A DNA stretch of 64,000 nucleotides from Allopusillimonas soli (GTDB lineage: Bacteria > Pseudomonadota > Gammaproteobacteria > Burkholderiales > Burkholderiaceae_B): contig NZ_SDQC01000002.1 in NCBI RefSeq assembly GCF_004153445.1, forward strand, positions 124,001 to 188,000, written 5' to 3'. This document shows, one piece after another, positions 16,277 through 26,740 of this stretch (its first letter is position 1; each line of letters starts with the position of its first letter). A program made the position numbers and the translations under genes. Below the pieces are notes generated by a model. That model saw only the letters and a program-made list of their open reading frames with translations. It did no database searches and was not told the DNA's origin.

Positions 16277-17259
16277 TCACGATTAATTTCCGGATGAAAG
16301 TTCTGATGCTCATGCTTCTGGGGGCCGCTTCAGTCAGCCTTGCCGTGCAGGCGCAGGCTGAAGGCTACCCGGACAGGCCTATCACTTGGGTTGTTCCTTA
16401 TCCGCCTGGAGGAACGACGGATACTGTGGCGCGTAATATTGCTGACGTGATGGCTCCGCTGCTCGGGACATCGATCGTTGTGGAAAACAAGGCGGGGGCT
16501 GGTGGCCAGATTGCCATGGCTTATGTGGCACGCAGCAAACCGGACGGGTACACGCTGCTCGTAAGTGATGCCAGCCTGTCGACGGCCCCAAGCTTATATA
16601 AAAGCATGCAGGTGGATCCGTTGAAGGATCTTGCTGCAGTTTCGTTATTTGTGACGGTACCCCATGTGTTGGTTGTAAATCCGGAGGTTAAGGTAGCGTC
16701 CTTGTCGGAATTGGTGGCTCTGACCAAAAAGTATCCTGGCAAGCTTGATTTCGGATCAGGGGGTGTAGGCTCGCCGTTGCATCTTGCTGGCGCAGCGCTC
16801 AAGCTGGCCGCCGGCCTGCAGTGGACACATGTGCCATACAAGGGCGCTGGCCCCGCCATTCTGGCCGCGATCAGTCATCAGGTCGATGTGGCCACGCCAT
16901 CACTGCCATCGGCCTTGCCTCAAATATCGGCGGGAAAGCTCCGTGCTTTGGCTGTAACAAGTCCAGCACGTATTTCTGTATTGCCAGACATACCGACAGT
17001 GGGCGAGCTGGGATACCCAAAGGCTACGGTTTTTGGTTGGGTGGGCCTGCATGCGCCGGCAGGTATTCCTGAGGAGGCCAACTTGTCGCTTCAGAAGGCT
17101 GCTGCTGAAGCAATGAAAAATACCGATCTCGTCGAGCGCTTGCGATCTCTTGGGGCTGACATTACATACAAGAGCAGTGACGCTTATGCCAAACTGGTTT
17201 CAGACGAAGCGGTTCGTTGGGATGGCGTCGTCAAGAGATTGGGGCTTACGCCACAATAA
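16273..17259 (+). CDS. Bug/TctC-family tripartite tricarboxylate transporter receptor
   Basis: 328 residues, starting in a 4-bp ATGA overlap with the previous gene. The signal peptide ends near VQAQAEGYPD. Blocks ITWVVPYPPGGTTD, VVENKAGAGGQIA and SKPDGYTLLV mark the family. It is the second receptor of the IclR-controlled operon and the last gene before a hairpin terminator. Its sequence differs enough from the other receptor that two different ligands, or two affinities, are likely. Confidence 0.93.
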   Translation: MITINFRMKVLMLMLLGAASVSLAVQAQAEGYPDRPITWVVPYPPGGTTDTVARNIADVMAPLLGTSIVVENKAGAGGQIAMAYVARSKPDGYTLLVSDASLSTAPSLYKSMQVDPLKDLAAVSLFVTVPHVLVVNPEVKVASLSELVALTKKYPGKLDFGSGGVGSPLHLAGAALKLAAGLQWTHVPYKGAGPAILAAISHQVDVATPSLPSALPQISAGKLRALAVTSPARISVLPDIPTVGELGYPKATVFGWVGLHAPAGIPEEANLSLQKAAAEAMKNTDLVERLRSLGADITYKSSDAYAKLVSDEAVRWDGVVKRLGLTPQ

Positions 17260-17264
17260 ATGGT

Positions 17265-17288
17265 CAAGGCCTGCTTGCGCAGGCCTTG
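17265..17288. terminator. Bidirectional hairpin terminator between convergent genes
   Basis: A perfect 10-bp stem, CAAGGCCTGC-TTGC-GCAGGCCTTG, in the 41-bp gap between the Bug receptor (+) and lysS (-). The stem is GC-rich; a pyrimidine-rich stretch follows on the plus strand. It can serve both directions. Confidence 0.65.
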
Positions 17289-17300
17289 TCTCTATCTGGC

Positions 17301-18821
17301 TCAGTCTTCGCGCCGCAGATGCGGGAAAAGAATCACGTCGCGAATGCTAGGGCTGTCGGTGAGCAGCATGACCAGGCGGTCGATGCCGATGCCGCAGCCA
17401 CCGGTTGGCGGCATGCCGTATTCGAGTGCGCGGATGTAGTCGGCGTCGTAGTACATGGCTTCTTCGTCACCGGCGTCCTTGGCTGCCACCTGGGCCTGGA
17501 AGCGCGCTGCCTGATCCTCAGGGTCGTTCAACTCTGAAAACCCGTTGGCGATCTCGCGTCCGGTGATGAAAAGCTCGAAGCGCTCTGTAATGCCTTCCTG
17601 GGTATCGGAGGCGCGTGCAAGCGGAGACACCTCCACCGGGTAGTCGATGATGAAGGTGGGATTCCAGAGCTTGGCTTCCGCCGTTTCCTCGAACAGCGCT
17701 AACTGCAAGGCGCCCAGTCCCGCGCGCGAAAGCACAGGCCCTTCCGTATCGGCGCCCAGACGCTTGAGTTCGCTGCGCAGGAAGCCGGCGTCATCCAATT
17801 GGGTCGCCGTATATTCCGGCGCATATTTCTGTATCGCCTGCACGATGGTCAGTCGGTCGAAAGGCTGTGACAGGTCGACTACATTGCCCTGGTATTGCAG
17901 CGTTGCACTGCCGCAGGCATCGGTGGCCGCCTTGCGCAGCAACGATTCCGTGAAGTCCATGAGCCACTGGTAGTTCGTGTAGGCGGCATAGAACTCCATC
18001 ATCGTGAACTCGGGGTTGTGCCGCGGGCTGACACCCTCGTTGCGAAAGTTGCGGTTGACCTCGAATACCCGATCGAAGCCGCCGACGATCAGCCGCTTCA
18101 GGTAAAGCTCGGGTGCTATGCGCAGGTACATGTCCATGTCGAGCGCATTGTGGTGCGTAATGAAAGGCTTGGCCGCTGCGCCGCCGGGAATCGGGTGCAG
18201 CATAGGAGTTTCCACTTCCAGGAATCCGGCATCCACCATGAACTGGCGGATACTGGCCATGGCCTTGCTGCGGGCGATGAATGTGCGGCGCGTTTCATCG
18301 GTCATGATGAGGTCGACATACCGCTGCCGATACCGCATTTCCTGGTCCGCCAGGCCGTGGAATTTATCGGGCAGCGGGCGCAGCGACTTGGACAGCAGGC
18401 GCACGGAATCGGCATGCACCGACAGCTCGCCCTTGTTCGTCTTGAACACCTGGCCTTCCGCCGCCACAATGTCGCCGATATCCCAGGTCTTGAAGTCGGC
18501 ATAGGCCTCGTCGCCCAGCTTGGTGCGATCAAGAAAGACCTGGATGCGGCCGGATCCGTCCTGCATCGTTGCAAAGCTGGCCTTGCCCATGACGCGCTTG
18601 AGCATCATGCGTCCGGCAATACGGACTTGCTTGCCGGCTTGCTGCAGCTGGTCTTTGTCGAGCGCGTCGTAGGTATCGTGCAGATCGGCAGCCCGGCTGT
18701 CGGGACTGAAGTCATTGGGGTAGGCCACGCCGCCCGCGCGCAGGCGGGCAAGCTTGCCGCGCCGCTCGGCGATCAAGTGGTTGTCGTCTGTGGCGGGAGG
18801 GGCTGATGTTGAATCGTTCAT
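17301..18821 (-). CDS. lysS: Lysyl-tRNA synthetase, class II
   Basis: 506 residues, as in E. coli LysS. The N-terminal OB-fold anticodon domain ([17 protein letters not shown]) spans about 60-170. Class II motif 2 reads [20 protein letters not shown] and motif 3 [13 protein letters not shown]. It charges tRNA-Lys in the cytoplasm. In this window it follows an SDR gene that separates it from prfB; in relatives prfB and lysS are often adjacent. The enzyme is essential and highly conserved. Confidence 0.97.
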   Translation of the reverse strand: MNDSTSAPPATDDNHLIAERRGKLARLRAGGVAYPNDFSPDSRAADLHDTYDALDKDQLQQAGKQVRIAGRMMLKRVMGKASFATMQDGSGRIQVFLDRTKLGDEAYADFKTWDIGDIVAAEGQVFKTNKGELSVHADSVRLLSKSLRPLPDKFHGLADQEMRYRQRYVDLIMTDETRRTFIARSKAMASIRQFMVDAGFLEVETPMLHPIPGGAAAKPFITHHNALDMDMYLRIAPELYLKRLIVGGFDRVFEVNRNFRNEGVSPRHNPEFTMMEFYAAYTNYQWLMDFTESLLRKAATDACGSATLQYQGNVVDLSQPFDRLTIVQAIQKYAPEYTATQLDDAGFLRSELKRLGADTEGPVLSRAGLGALQLALFEETAEAKLWNPTFIIDYPVEVSPLARASDTQEGITERFELFITGREIANGFSELNDPEDQAARFQAQVAAKDAGDEEAMYYDADYIRALEYGMPPTGGCGIGIDRLVMLLTDSPSIRDVILFPHLRRED

Positions 18822-18833
18822 TCGGAAATGGTT

Positions 18834-19586
18834 TCAGTCGTATTGGCGTATGTCGTCCAGCACCTTGGAGCCGAAGTCGTCGCGCGCGATATAGCGCAGT
18901 ATGCGGGCGGCGGTGTCTTGCGGCGAAGCGAGCTGGCCCTTGTCGTGCATCTGGGCGAAGCGGTCCACATTGGGAAAATCGGACGGCGATGCGCTGCGGA
19001 TGGCTTGCTGCATGCCGGTGTCGACAACGCCTGGCGCCAGGGAGACCACGCGCACACCGTGATTCTCGGCGGCCAGCACGTTGGTGTAGTGGTCAAGCGC
19101 CGCCTTGGTGGCGCAGTAGACGCCCCAGCCCGTGGTGGCATTGCGCCCTGCGCCCGACGAGATATTCACGATGCGGCTGTCGGCCTGGCGCGGCTTGACG
19201 GCTTTCAGGAAAGCGGCTGTCAGGAGCATGACGCTGGTTACATTGAGGCTGAATGCAGCGGTGATGGCCGCGGGCTGGTCCAGGCCATCAGCGAGGCTGA
19301 CAGGGTCCACCATGCCTGCATTGTTAATGAGCAGATAGCGCTGCGCGCCCTCGGGCAGGGCATTGGCGATCTGCATGGCGGCGCGCTGGGCCGCGGCGGG
19401 ATTGGCCAGGTCGCTTTGTATGGGCTGCAGTTTCGCGTTCAGCTTGGCGGCTTCTGCCACCAGCTCGGCGTCGTGGCTGCGCGCCATGGTAATGACACAG
19501 TTTTCCGGTGCAAGCAGTTGCCGGGCGATTTCCCGGCCCAGGCCGCGCGATGCGCCGGTGATAATGGCGACGGTATTGATGCTCAT
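18834..19586 (-). CDS. SDR family oxidoreductase
   Basis: 250 residues. TGASRGLG is the cofactor site, LINNAGM the structural motif, NISSGAGR carries Ser and YCATKAAL the Tyr and Lys. The ATG at 19586 directly abuts the prfB stop codon, and the gene ends 12 bp before lysS, so it is inside a likely prfB-SDR-lysS transcription unit. It resembles sepiapterin-reductase-like or benzil-reductase-like SDRs in general layout, but the substrate cannot be assigned. Confidence 0.9.
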   Translation of the reverse strand: MSINTVAIITGASRGLGREIARQLLAPENCVITMARSHDAELVAEAAKLNAKLQPIQSDLANPAAAQRAAMQIANALPEGAQRYLLINNAGMVDPVSLADGLDQPAAITAAFSLNVTSVMLLTAAFLKAVKPRQADSRIVNISSGAGRNATTGWGVYCATKAALDHYTNVLAAENHGVRVVSLAPGVVDTGMQQAIRSASPSDFPNVDRFAQMHDKGQLASPQDTAARILRYIARDDFGSKVLDDIRQYD

Positions 19587-20691
19587 TTAGACCCCCTGTT
19601 TGAGGCTGGCTTGAATGAATGGATCGAGGTCGCCATCCAGCACTTTCTGTGTATTGGAGATTTCGACGCCCGTACGCAGGTCTTTGATGCGGCTTTGATC
19701 GAGCACGTAGGAACGGATCTGATGTCCCCAGCCCACGTCGGTCTTGGCATCTTCCATTTTCTGCTGCTCGGCCATGCGTTCGCGCATTTCCTTCTCGTAT
19801 AGCCTGGAACGCAGCATTTGCATCGCTTCGGCGCGGTTTCTGTGCTGCGAGCGATCGTTCTGGCATTGCACCACGATGCCGGTCGGCGTGTGGGTAATGC
19901 GTACCGCGGAGTCGGTCTTGTTGATGTGCTGTCCGCCGGCGCCGCTGGCACGATAGGTATCGATGCGCAGATCAGCCGGATTGATGTCGATTTCGACGGA
20001 GTCGTCGACTTCCGGATAGACGAAGATGCTGGCAAACGAAGTGTGGCGTCCGTTGGCGGAGTCGAAGGGGCTCTTGCGCACCAGGCGATGCACGCCCGTT
20101 TCGGTGCGCAGGAATCCAAAGGCGTAATCGCCTTCGATCTTGATGGTGGCTGATTTGATGCCCGCCACCTCGCCTTCGGATTCTTCCATGACGTCGGCCT
20201 TGAAGCCTTTGTGCTCGCAGTAGCGCAGGTACTGACGCAGCAGCATGGACGCCCAGTCCTGGGCTTCGGTGCCCCCGGCTCCGGCCTGGATATCCACAAA
20301 ACAGTTGAGTGGGTCGGCTGGGTTGGAAAACATCCTGCGAAACTCGAGTTCCTCGAGACGTTCTCCCAGGGCATCGGCATCGTGTTCGATGGCGGCCAGG
20401 GTGGCGTCGTCGTCATCGGACGCGGCAAGCTCGAAAAGCTCACGCGCATCGCTGACGCCGGCTTCGATCTCGGTCAGGGTGCCGACGACGATGTCCAGGC
20501 TTTTTTTCTCGCGGCCCAGGTCCTGGGCGTGCTTGGGATCGTTCCAGACATCGGGGCTTTCGAGTTCGGCGTTGACTACCTGCAGGCGCTGTGCTTTTGC
20601 ATCGTAGTCAAAGATACCTCCGCAAGGCGGCCTGGCGCTCTGCATAGTCGTCCAGGCGGGCAGCGAGTTGGTTCTGGCGTTCGGCTTCCAT
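19587..20691 (-). CDS. prfB: Peptide chain release factor 2, with programmed +1 frameshift
   Basis: The true start is the ATG at 20691. Twenty-seven codons ([20 protein letters not shown]...) are read up to CTT, then an in-frame TGA at 20608-20610 is bypassed by a +1 shift and reading continues at GAC ([12 protein letters not shown]) to the stop at 19587, for 367 residues in all. RF2 landmarks are SPFDS (stop-codon recognition tripeptide SPF) and GAGGQH (the GGQ that triggers peptide release). RF2 terminates at UGA and UAA. The frameshift is autoregulatory: low RF2 favours shifting at UGA. It is followed directly by an SDR and then lysS. Confidence 0.96.
20607..20621 (-). promoter_or_regulatory. 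prfB programmed +1 frameshift site
   Basis: On the minus strand the sequence is GGAGG-TAT-CTT-TGA-C: an internal Shine-Dalgarno-like GGAGG three bases before the slippery CTT, then the TGA stop and C. This matches the classical bacterial RF2 recoding site base for base in its key parts. Confidence 0.95.
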
Positions 20692-20728
20692 ATGGGTTCC
20701 TGTATAACGGCGTTGGAATTTTGCTTAA

Positions 20729-20752
20729 CCCGGCATTGTAACCTTTGCCGGG
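20729..20752 (-). terminator. Hairpin between clcB-like gene and prfB
   Basis: A 7-bp GC-rich stem, CCCGGCA with TGCCGGG, around a 10-base loop in the 69-bp gap between the ClC gene end and the prfB start. On the minus strand it is followed by TTAAGC rather than a full U-run, so it is a weak terminator or attenuator of readthrough from the ClC gene. Confidence 0.35.
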
Positions 20753-20760
20753 CCGCTGTA

Positions 20761-22593
20761 TCAGGATGCCGCCATTTTCCGGCGCTTGGCGATGCGTTTG
20801 GCCAGGCGTCGGTGTCTTGCAGTGGTCTTGCGGCGGAAATAGGCGACGCGTTCCTGTTCGTCGGACAGACGCAGCGCGCGCAAGCGCAGCAGATCCTTGC
20901 GGCCTATGAGGCCAAGAAGCTTGCCGGTGTCGGGGTCGACGATGGGCACGCGTCCGACGCCGGACACGGCCATCTGGTCGGCCAGCCTGCTGGCCAGGTC
21001 ATCGGGGTGACCAACCACAAGGTCGCGTCCCGACAATGCCTCTTCGAGCGTCTGCGTGCCGTCGGTTTCCTCCAGCGTCCAGGCCAGGCTGTCGCCGCGG
21101 GTCACCTTGCCGATCACCACATTGTCTTCATCGACGACGGGATAAGCCGTATGGCGGCGCTCGACAGTCGTGAAGTGGGCAATGGCCTGTTCCACGGTCA
21201 TGGAGGCGGGCAGCGTTTTCACGTCGGTAATCATCAGGCTCTTGACCCGGGTGAGCACGAAAGGGTCCACATGGTATTCACGGGTGATGTGATGGCCGCG
21301 CCGGGCGAGTTTCTCCGTGAGAATGGAGCGCTTGAGCAGCAGGACGGTGACGCCATAGGCAAAGGCGCTGGCTGTAAGCAACGGCATGAGCATGTTGATA
21401 TTGCCCGTGAGCTCAAGGGCGAACAGCGTGGATGTAAGCGGCGAGCGCATGGTGCCGCCCATCATGGCCGCCATGCCGAGCAGGGCCCAGAAGCCCGGAT
21501 CCGCGTCCGGCAGAATGCCGCTGGCCAGCGTGCCCAGGGCGCCGCCGAAAATCAGTAGCGGAGCCAGTACGCCGCCGGAGGTGCCCGAACCCAGCGCTAC
21601 GGACCAGATGACGACCTTGACGACCAGCACAAGCAGCGCGGCGCCGCCTATCAGGCTGCCGTCCAGAAGCTGGCGTATGTTGTCGTATCCCACGCCCAGG
21701 GCCGCCGGTTCGATGAGGCCGCCCACGCCGACGATCAGGCCGCCAATGGCGGGCCACCACATCCAATGTATGGGCAGCTTTTCGAACAGGCCTTCGGCGG
21801 CATAGACCAGCGCGGTCAGAATCCCGGACCCTATGCCCATCAGGATGCCGACCGCGGCGCAGGCCACCAGATGGGTGGCGGAGAACGTGAAGCTGCCGTC
21901 GTAGGCGAAGATCGGCCCATGACCCAGTATCAGTGGGCGCACGGCGGCGGCGACGATGGCTGCGACAGTAACCGGCAGGAAGCTGCGTGGCTTCCATTCG
22001 AACAGCAGCAGCTCGACGGCGAGCAGAATGGCGGCCATGGGCGTGGCGAAGATGGCCGTCATGCCGGCGGCGGCGCCGGCGACCAGCAGCGTCTTGCGCT
22101 CGGCCGAGCTCATATTGATGGTCTGGGCGAGCAGCGAGCCTATGGCACCGCCGGTCATGATGATGGGGCCTTCTGCGCCGAACGGACCACCGGTACCGAT
22201 GGAAACGGCGGAGGACAAGGGCTTGAGGACAGCCACTTTGGGTTGAATACGGCTGCGGCCGATGAGAATCGCCTCCATGGCTTCGGGGATGCCGTGGCCG
22301 CGGATTTTATCGGAGCCGTAGCGTGCCATGAGGCCGATGATGATGCAGCCCACGACGGGCACGAGCACGGCGCCGACGCCCAGGGTATTACCGGCGATGG
22401 GCAGGTCTTCAAATGAAAACCTGCCGTAATAGCCTATGTTGGTGCACAGGTAGATGAGCTTGAGCAACACCCATGCTGAGGCCACCCCGGCGATACCGAC
22501 AATGACCGCAAGGGCCATGAGCAGAACGACGCGGCGGTCGGTTGTGAAGTCGCCCAGCCGGGCGGCCTGTGAAGAACTTGTATGCGATGGCAT
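20761..22593 (-). CDS. ClC-family chloride channel/transporter with C-terminal CBS domains
   Basis: About 610 residues from ATG 22593 (an ATG at 22656 is possible). Ten or more membrane helices are followed by a CBS pair from about residue 450. Anion-site motifs are GHGIPE (GSGIP in E. coli ClcA, so Ser is His here), GAEGPI with the gating Glu kept, and GGVLAPLL. The kept Glu suggests a Cl-/H+ exchanger rather than a channel. The C-terminus is strongly basic. It stands alone between prfB and the TRAP operon. Roles in the family include acid resistance and anion balance. Confidence 0.9.
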   Translation of the reverse strand: MPSHTSSSQAARLGDFTTDRRVVLLMALAVIVGIAGVASAWVLLKLIYLCTNIGYYGRFSFEDLPIAGNTLGVGAVLVPVVGCIIIGLMARYGSDKIRGHGIPEAMEAILIGRSRIQPKVAVLKPLSSAVSIGTGGPFGAEGPIIMTGGAIGSLLAQTINMSSAERKTLLVAGAAAGMTAIFATPMAAILLAVELLLFEWKPRSFLPVTVAAIVAAAVRPLILGHGPIFAYDGSFTFSATHLVACAAVGILMGIGSGILTALVYAAEGLFEKLPIHWMWWPAIGGLIVGVGGLIEPAALGVGYDNIRQLLDGSLIGGAALLVLVVKVVIWSVALGSGTSGGVLAPLLIFGGALGTLASGILPDADPGFWALLGMAAMMGGTMRSPLTSTLFALELTGNINMLMPLLTASAFAYGVTVLLLKRSILTEKLARRGHHITREYHVDPFVLTRVKSLMITDVKTLPASMTVEQAIAHFTTVERRHTAYPVVDEDNVVIGKVTRGDSLAWTLEETDGTQTLEEALSGRDLVVGHPDDLASRLADQMAVSGVGRVPIVDPDTGKLLGLIGRKDLLRLRALRLSDEQERVAYFRRKTTARHRRLAKRIAKRRKMAAS

Positions 22594-22702
22594 GAATGCG
22601 GGAAGTGTTATGGAAGAGTGTGAGTAGATTTTTGTACTTGTCCCGCGAGCCCGCACATTGTAACGCGTCGGCCCATGATGGCGCCAACCCGTCGCTGCAG
22701 CG

Positions 22703-22733
22703 CAAAAAAGAAAGAGCGCCGTGGCGCTCTTTC
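22703..22733 (-). terminator. Rho-independent terminator of the TRAP operon
   Basis: On the minus strand an 11-bp stem, GAAAGAGCGCC with GGCGCTCTTTC, is followed at once by TTTTTT. It lies about 50 bp beyond the stop of the DctM-like gene. This is one of the strongest terminators in the window. Confidence 0.85.
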
Positions 22734-22783
22734 ATGGTGGCTGGCCGGGAAAAGGCCGGCCGGTGGAGCCGTGGCGTCCGGTA

Positions 22784-24064
22784 TCAGCCCCCCAGCAACT
22801 GGGGCAGTATCAGGGATATCTCAGGCACATAAGTGATGAGCATCAGGAAGGTCAACAGCAGCGCAAGCCACGGAGAGGCTGCGCGAACCACCTGGCCTAT
22901 CGTCATCTTGGTAATGCCCGCCGTTACGAACAGGTTCAGGCCTATGGGCGGCGTCACCATGCCGATCTCCAGATTGACCACCAGGATGATGCCCAGGTGC
23001 ACGGGATCTATGCCCAATTGCACGGCGATGGGGAACAGGATGGGCGCCAGAATCAGGATGATGCCGGTAGGTTCCATGAACATGCCCGCAATCAGCAACA
23101 GAATGTTCACCACGATCAGGAACTGCCAGGCGGCCATGTCCCAGGCGATGATATGCTCGGCAATGATCTGCGGGATACGCTCGGTTGTGAGCACATGGGC
23201 GAACAGCAGGGCATTGACGATGATGAACATCAGCATGATCGTCACTTTTGCTGCATCGATCAGCACTTCCGGCACCTGGCGCAGGCCGATGTCGCGGTAC
23301 ACGAACACGGCCACCAGGAAAGCGTAGACGGCGGATACCGCGGCTGCCTCGGTGGGCGTGAAGATGCCGCCATAGATACCGCCCAGGATGATGACGATAA
23401 GCATCAGGCCCCAGAACGAATCACGCCCGGCTGCGAGTACTTCCTTGAGCGAGGCGCGGGGCTGGCGCGGAAAGTTCTTGATGCGCGCAACGATATAGAT
23501 GGCAACCATCAGCAGCAGCCCGAGCAGAATGCCGGGCAGGACGCCGGCCATGAACAGTGCGCCGACGGAGGTCTCGGTGGCCGCCCCATACACCACGAGC
23601 ACGATGGATGGCGGGATGAGTATGCCCAGTGTGCCGGCGTTGCAAATGACACCGGCCGCAAACGACTGGGGATATCCCGAGCGAACCATGCCTGCAATGA
23701 CGATGGAACCCACGGCAACCACCGTGGCGGGGGAGGATCCGGATACCGCCGCAAACAGGCAGCAGGCCATGACCGAGGCAATGGCCAGGCCGCCGTGGAA
23801 ATGGCCGACTGTGGCGATGGCGAAGCGGATCATGCGCTTGGCGACGCCGCCGGTGGTCATGAAGGCGCCGGCCAGCACGAAGAAGGGGATCGCCATGAGC
23901 GTGAAATGCTCGGACGTTTCATACATCTTCAGCGACAAGGACGCGAGCGAGTCATGGCCGAAGAAAAGAATGGTCAGGATGGAAGACAGGCCGAGTGCAA
24001 CGGCCACGGGCGTGCCCATGAACATGAACACGAACAGCATGATGAAGAGAGCGGTCGTGGTCAT
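22784..24064 (-). CDS. TRAP transporter large permease (DctM-like)
   Basis: 426 residues, almost entirely hydrophobic, about 12 membrane helices; typical DctM length. Landmarks include FMGTPVAVALGLSS near the N-terminus, PPSIVLVVYG and TPPIGLNLFV. It forms the ion-driven channel of the tripartite periplasmic transporter and works with the DctQ and DctP proteins encoded upstream. Its ATG overlaps the DctQ stop by 4 bp. The set imports a C4-dicarboxylate or similar acid into the cytoplasm. Confidence 0.95.
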   Translation of the reverse strand: MTTTALFIMLFVFMFMGTPVAVALGLSSILTILFFGHDSLASLSLKMYETSEHFTLMAIPFFVLAGAFMTTGGVAKRMIRFAIATVGHFHGGLAIASVMACCLFAAVSGSSPATVVAVGSIVIAGMVRSGYPQSFAAGVICNAGTLGILIPPSIVLVVYGAATETSVGALFMAGVLPGILLGLLLMVAIYIVARIKNFPRQPRASLKEVLAAGRDSFWGLMLIVIILGGIYGGIFTPTEAAAVSAVYAFLVAVFVYRDIGLRQVPEVLIDAAKVTIMLMFIIVNALLFAHVLTTERIPQIIAEHIIAWDMAAWQFLIVVNILLLIAGMFMEPTGIILILAPILFPIAVQLGIDPVHLGIILVVNLEIGMVTPPIGLNLFVTAGITKMTIGQVVRAASPWLALLLTFLMLITYVPEISLILPQLLGG

Positions 24065-24609
24065 TTCTGTTCCTGAGTGATGACGGACGTGTCGTCGCTG
24101 GCGTACTTCATGGCGTCTTCGGCTTCATCGCCCAGCAACTGGGCGCGCCGGCCACGCAGCATGTCCAGGAGCACCGCGCCGAAACGGATGAACAGCAGGC
24201 CGAAGCCTATGGGCAGGACCAGACGGGGTATCCACTGGGGAACGGGCATGTCTTGGGCCAGGATGCCGATGATGTACATTTTGTCGACGTAGATCCAGGC
24301 GCCGTAGAAGACAATGACGGTATAGACCAGACACAGCAGGCAGGCGACGATGGCTACGACACGGGCCGCGCCGCGAGGCAGGACCTTGACCAGCGCGTCC
24401 ACGCCGATATGTGCGCTGATGCGCACGCCGTAGGAAAGCCCCAGGAAAATAAGGCCACCGAATATGAAGGTGGCAAGCTCCAGAGCCCAGGTAAAGCTGT
24501 AGTTGAAGATATAGCGTGCAACCACCTGGCCAAAGGTAATGAGGGTCATGGCGGCAAGAAGCAGGGCGATCAACCCCTCTTCCAGTCGCTCGAACCAGCG
24601 AAAGTTCAT
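24061..24609 (-). CDS. TRAP transporter small permease (DctQ-like)
   Basis: 182 residues from ATG 24609, which has GGAG eight bases upstream; an ATG at 24648 gives an unlikely extension. Four membrane helices are visible, with ARYIFNYSFTWALELATFIF in the second region, typical of DctQ. It bridges the receptor and the DctM channel. Its stop overlaps the DctM start, and the DctP receptor gene lies about 120 bp upstream. Confidence 0.94.
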   Translation of the reverse strand: MNFRWFERLEEGLIALLLAAMTLITFGQVVARYIFNYSFTWALELATFIFGGLIFLGLSYGVRISAHIGVDALVKVLPRGAARVVAIVACLLCLVYTVIVFYGAWIYVDKMYIIGILAQDMPVPQWIPRLVLPIGFGLLFIRFGAVLLDMLRGRRAQLLGDEAEDAMKYASDDTSVITQEQK

Positions 24610-24730
24610 GGTAATGCTCCAGGCTGGATACGGATAAAGGCCGCCCATAGGGCGGCCCCACGGTACTGCATTGCCTGCACGGAAAAGATCTCTTTCACCT
24701 GTGCAGGCGGTCGGTAGTGTAGCAGCTTGC

Positions 24731-25750
<1,020 letters not shown>

Positions 25751-25802
25751 TTAAGGATGTCGGAGTTTGCAAAACGGGTACAGCAAAATCGACAACGTGC
25801 TA

Positions 25803-25832
25803 AATGTACTCATCACCGAAACTTTGTGTCAA
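25803..25832 (-). promoter_or_regulatory. Predicted sigma70 promoter of the TRAP operon
   Basis: Reading the minus strand, TTGACA (25832-25827) is followed after 18 bp by TACATT (25808-25803). The start point would be about 60 bp above the DctP ATG. This agrees with the TRAP genes being a separate transcription unit from the Pot-like operon that ends at 25883. Confidence 0.45.
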
Positions 25833-25882
25833 AAGTTTTGCTTAGGGGTTTGCCATAATGGCGGCCCGCGCCCGAAGGTGAT

Positions 25883-26734
25883 TCATTCCCCCAGCCTGAT
25901 GCGTTCGCTGCGCCGGCGCAGCATTTCCAGCGTGGCTAGCAGCACGATGGACACGATGATCAAGAGGGTTGCCACGGCCAGAATGGCCGGATTGATCTGC
26001 TCGCGCAGGCCTGCGAACATCTGGCGCGGAATGGTGCCTTGCTCCGGACCGGCGAGGAACAGCACGAGCACGATTTCGTCGAAGGAAGTTACAAAGGCGA
26101 AAAGGGCGCCTGAAATGACGCCGGGTCTTATCAGGGGCATCACGACATCGCGAAAGACGCGAAACGGCGATGCACCCATGCTGAGTCCGGCGCGGTACAG
26201 CGACTGGTCGAAACCCGTCAGGGTGGCCGTGACGGTGATGATCACAAAGGGCACGCCCAGGGCTGCATGGGCGATGATGATACCGGTGTAGGTTCCGACG
26301 AGGTCGAAACGCGTATAGAAAAAAAACATGCCCGCCGCCACGATGATGAGCGGCACAATCATGGGCGAAAGCAGCAAGGCGGTAATCAGGCGACGCTGCG
26401 GCATGGCATCGCTGGCCAGCCCGACTGCCGCGATTGTGCCTAGCGTGGTGGCGATGAACGTGGCGCAGATGCCGATGAAAAAGCTGTTGCGTATGGCCAG
26501 CAGCCAGTTCTGGCTATGGAATACCGATGCGTACCACTTGAGGGAATAGGCGGCCGGGTCCAGCTTGAGCATGCCTGGCGTAAAACTGAAGAAAGGCTCG
26601 GCATTGAATGACAGCGGAATAATGACCAGTATCGGCAGTATAAGAAAGAACAGGACGCTCCATGCCCCGAGGCGCAGCGCCCATGCGCCCAGTTTCAGGC
26701 GCCATGTGTAGTAGGAAGGATAGGCCTCTTGCAT
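25883..26734 (-). CDS. ABC transporter permease, PotC-like
   Basis: 283 residues with six predicted membrane helices and the cytoplasmic EAA loop YRAGLSMGASPFRVFRDVVMP. It belongs to the spermidine/putrescine-type permeases that pair with a PotB-like partner. It is the last gene of a four-gene minus-strand operon in the order ATPase, binding protein, PotB-like, PotC-like. Six bases separate it from the PotB-like stop. The ligand may be a polyamine or another small organic solute. Confidence 0.92.
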   Translation of the reverse strand: MQEAYPSYYTWRLKLGAWALRLGAWSVLFFLILPILVIIPLSFNAEPFFSFTPGMLKLDPAAYSLKWYASVFHSQNWLLAIRNSFFIGICATFIATTLGTIAAVGLASDAMPQRRLITALLLSPMIVPLIIVAAGMFFFYTRFDLVGTYTGIIIAHAALGVPFVIITVTATLTGFDQSLYRAGLSMGASPFRVFRDVVMPLIRPGVISGALFAFVTSFDEIVLVLFLAGPEQGTIPRQMFAGLREQINPAILAVATLLIIVSIVLLATLEMLRRRSERIRLGE

Positions 26735-26740
26735 GATGCG

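Noticed and set aside
20645-20645. ATG at 20645 as the prfB start
   Set aside because: The 12 residues it adds do not match RF2; the real N-terminus lies in another frame and is joined by the programmed shift.
22721-24076. 451-codon plus-strand open frame rich in Gln, His and Asp
   Set aside because: It runs fully antisense to the TRAP permease genes and its odd composition is what the complement of hydrophobic codons gives.
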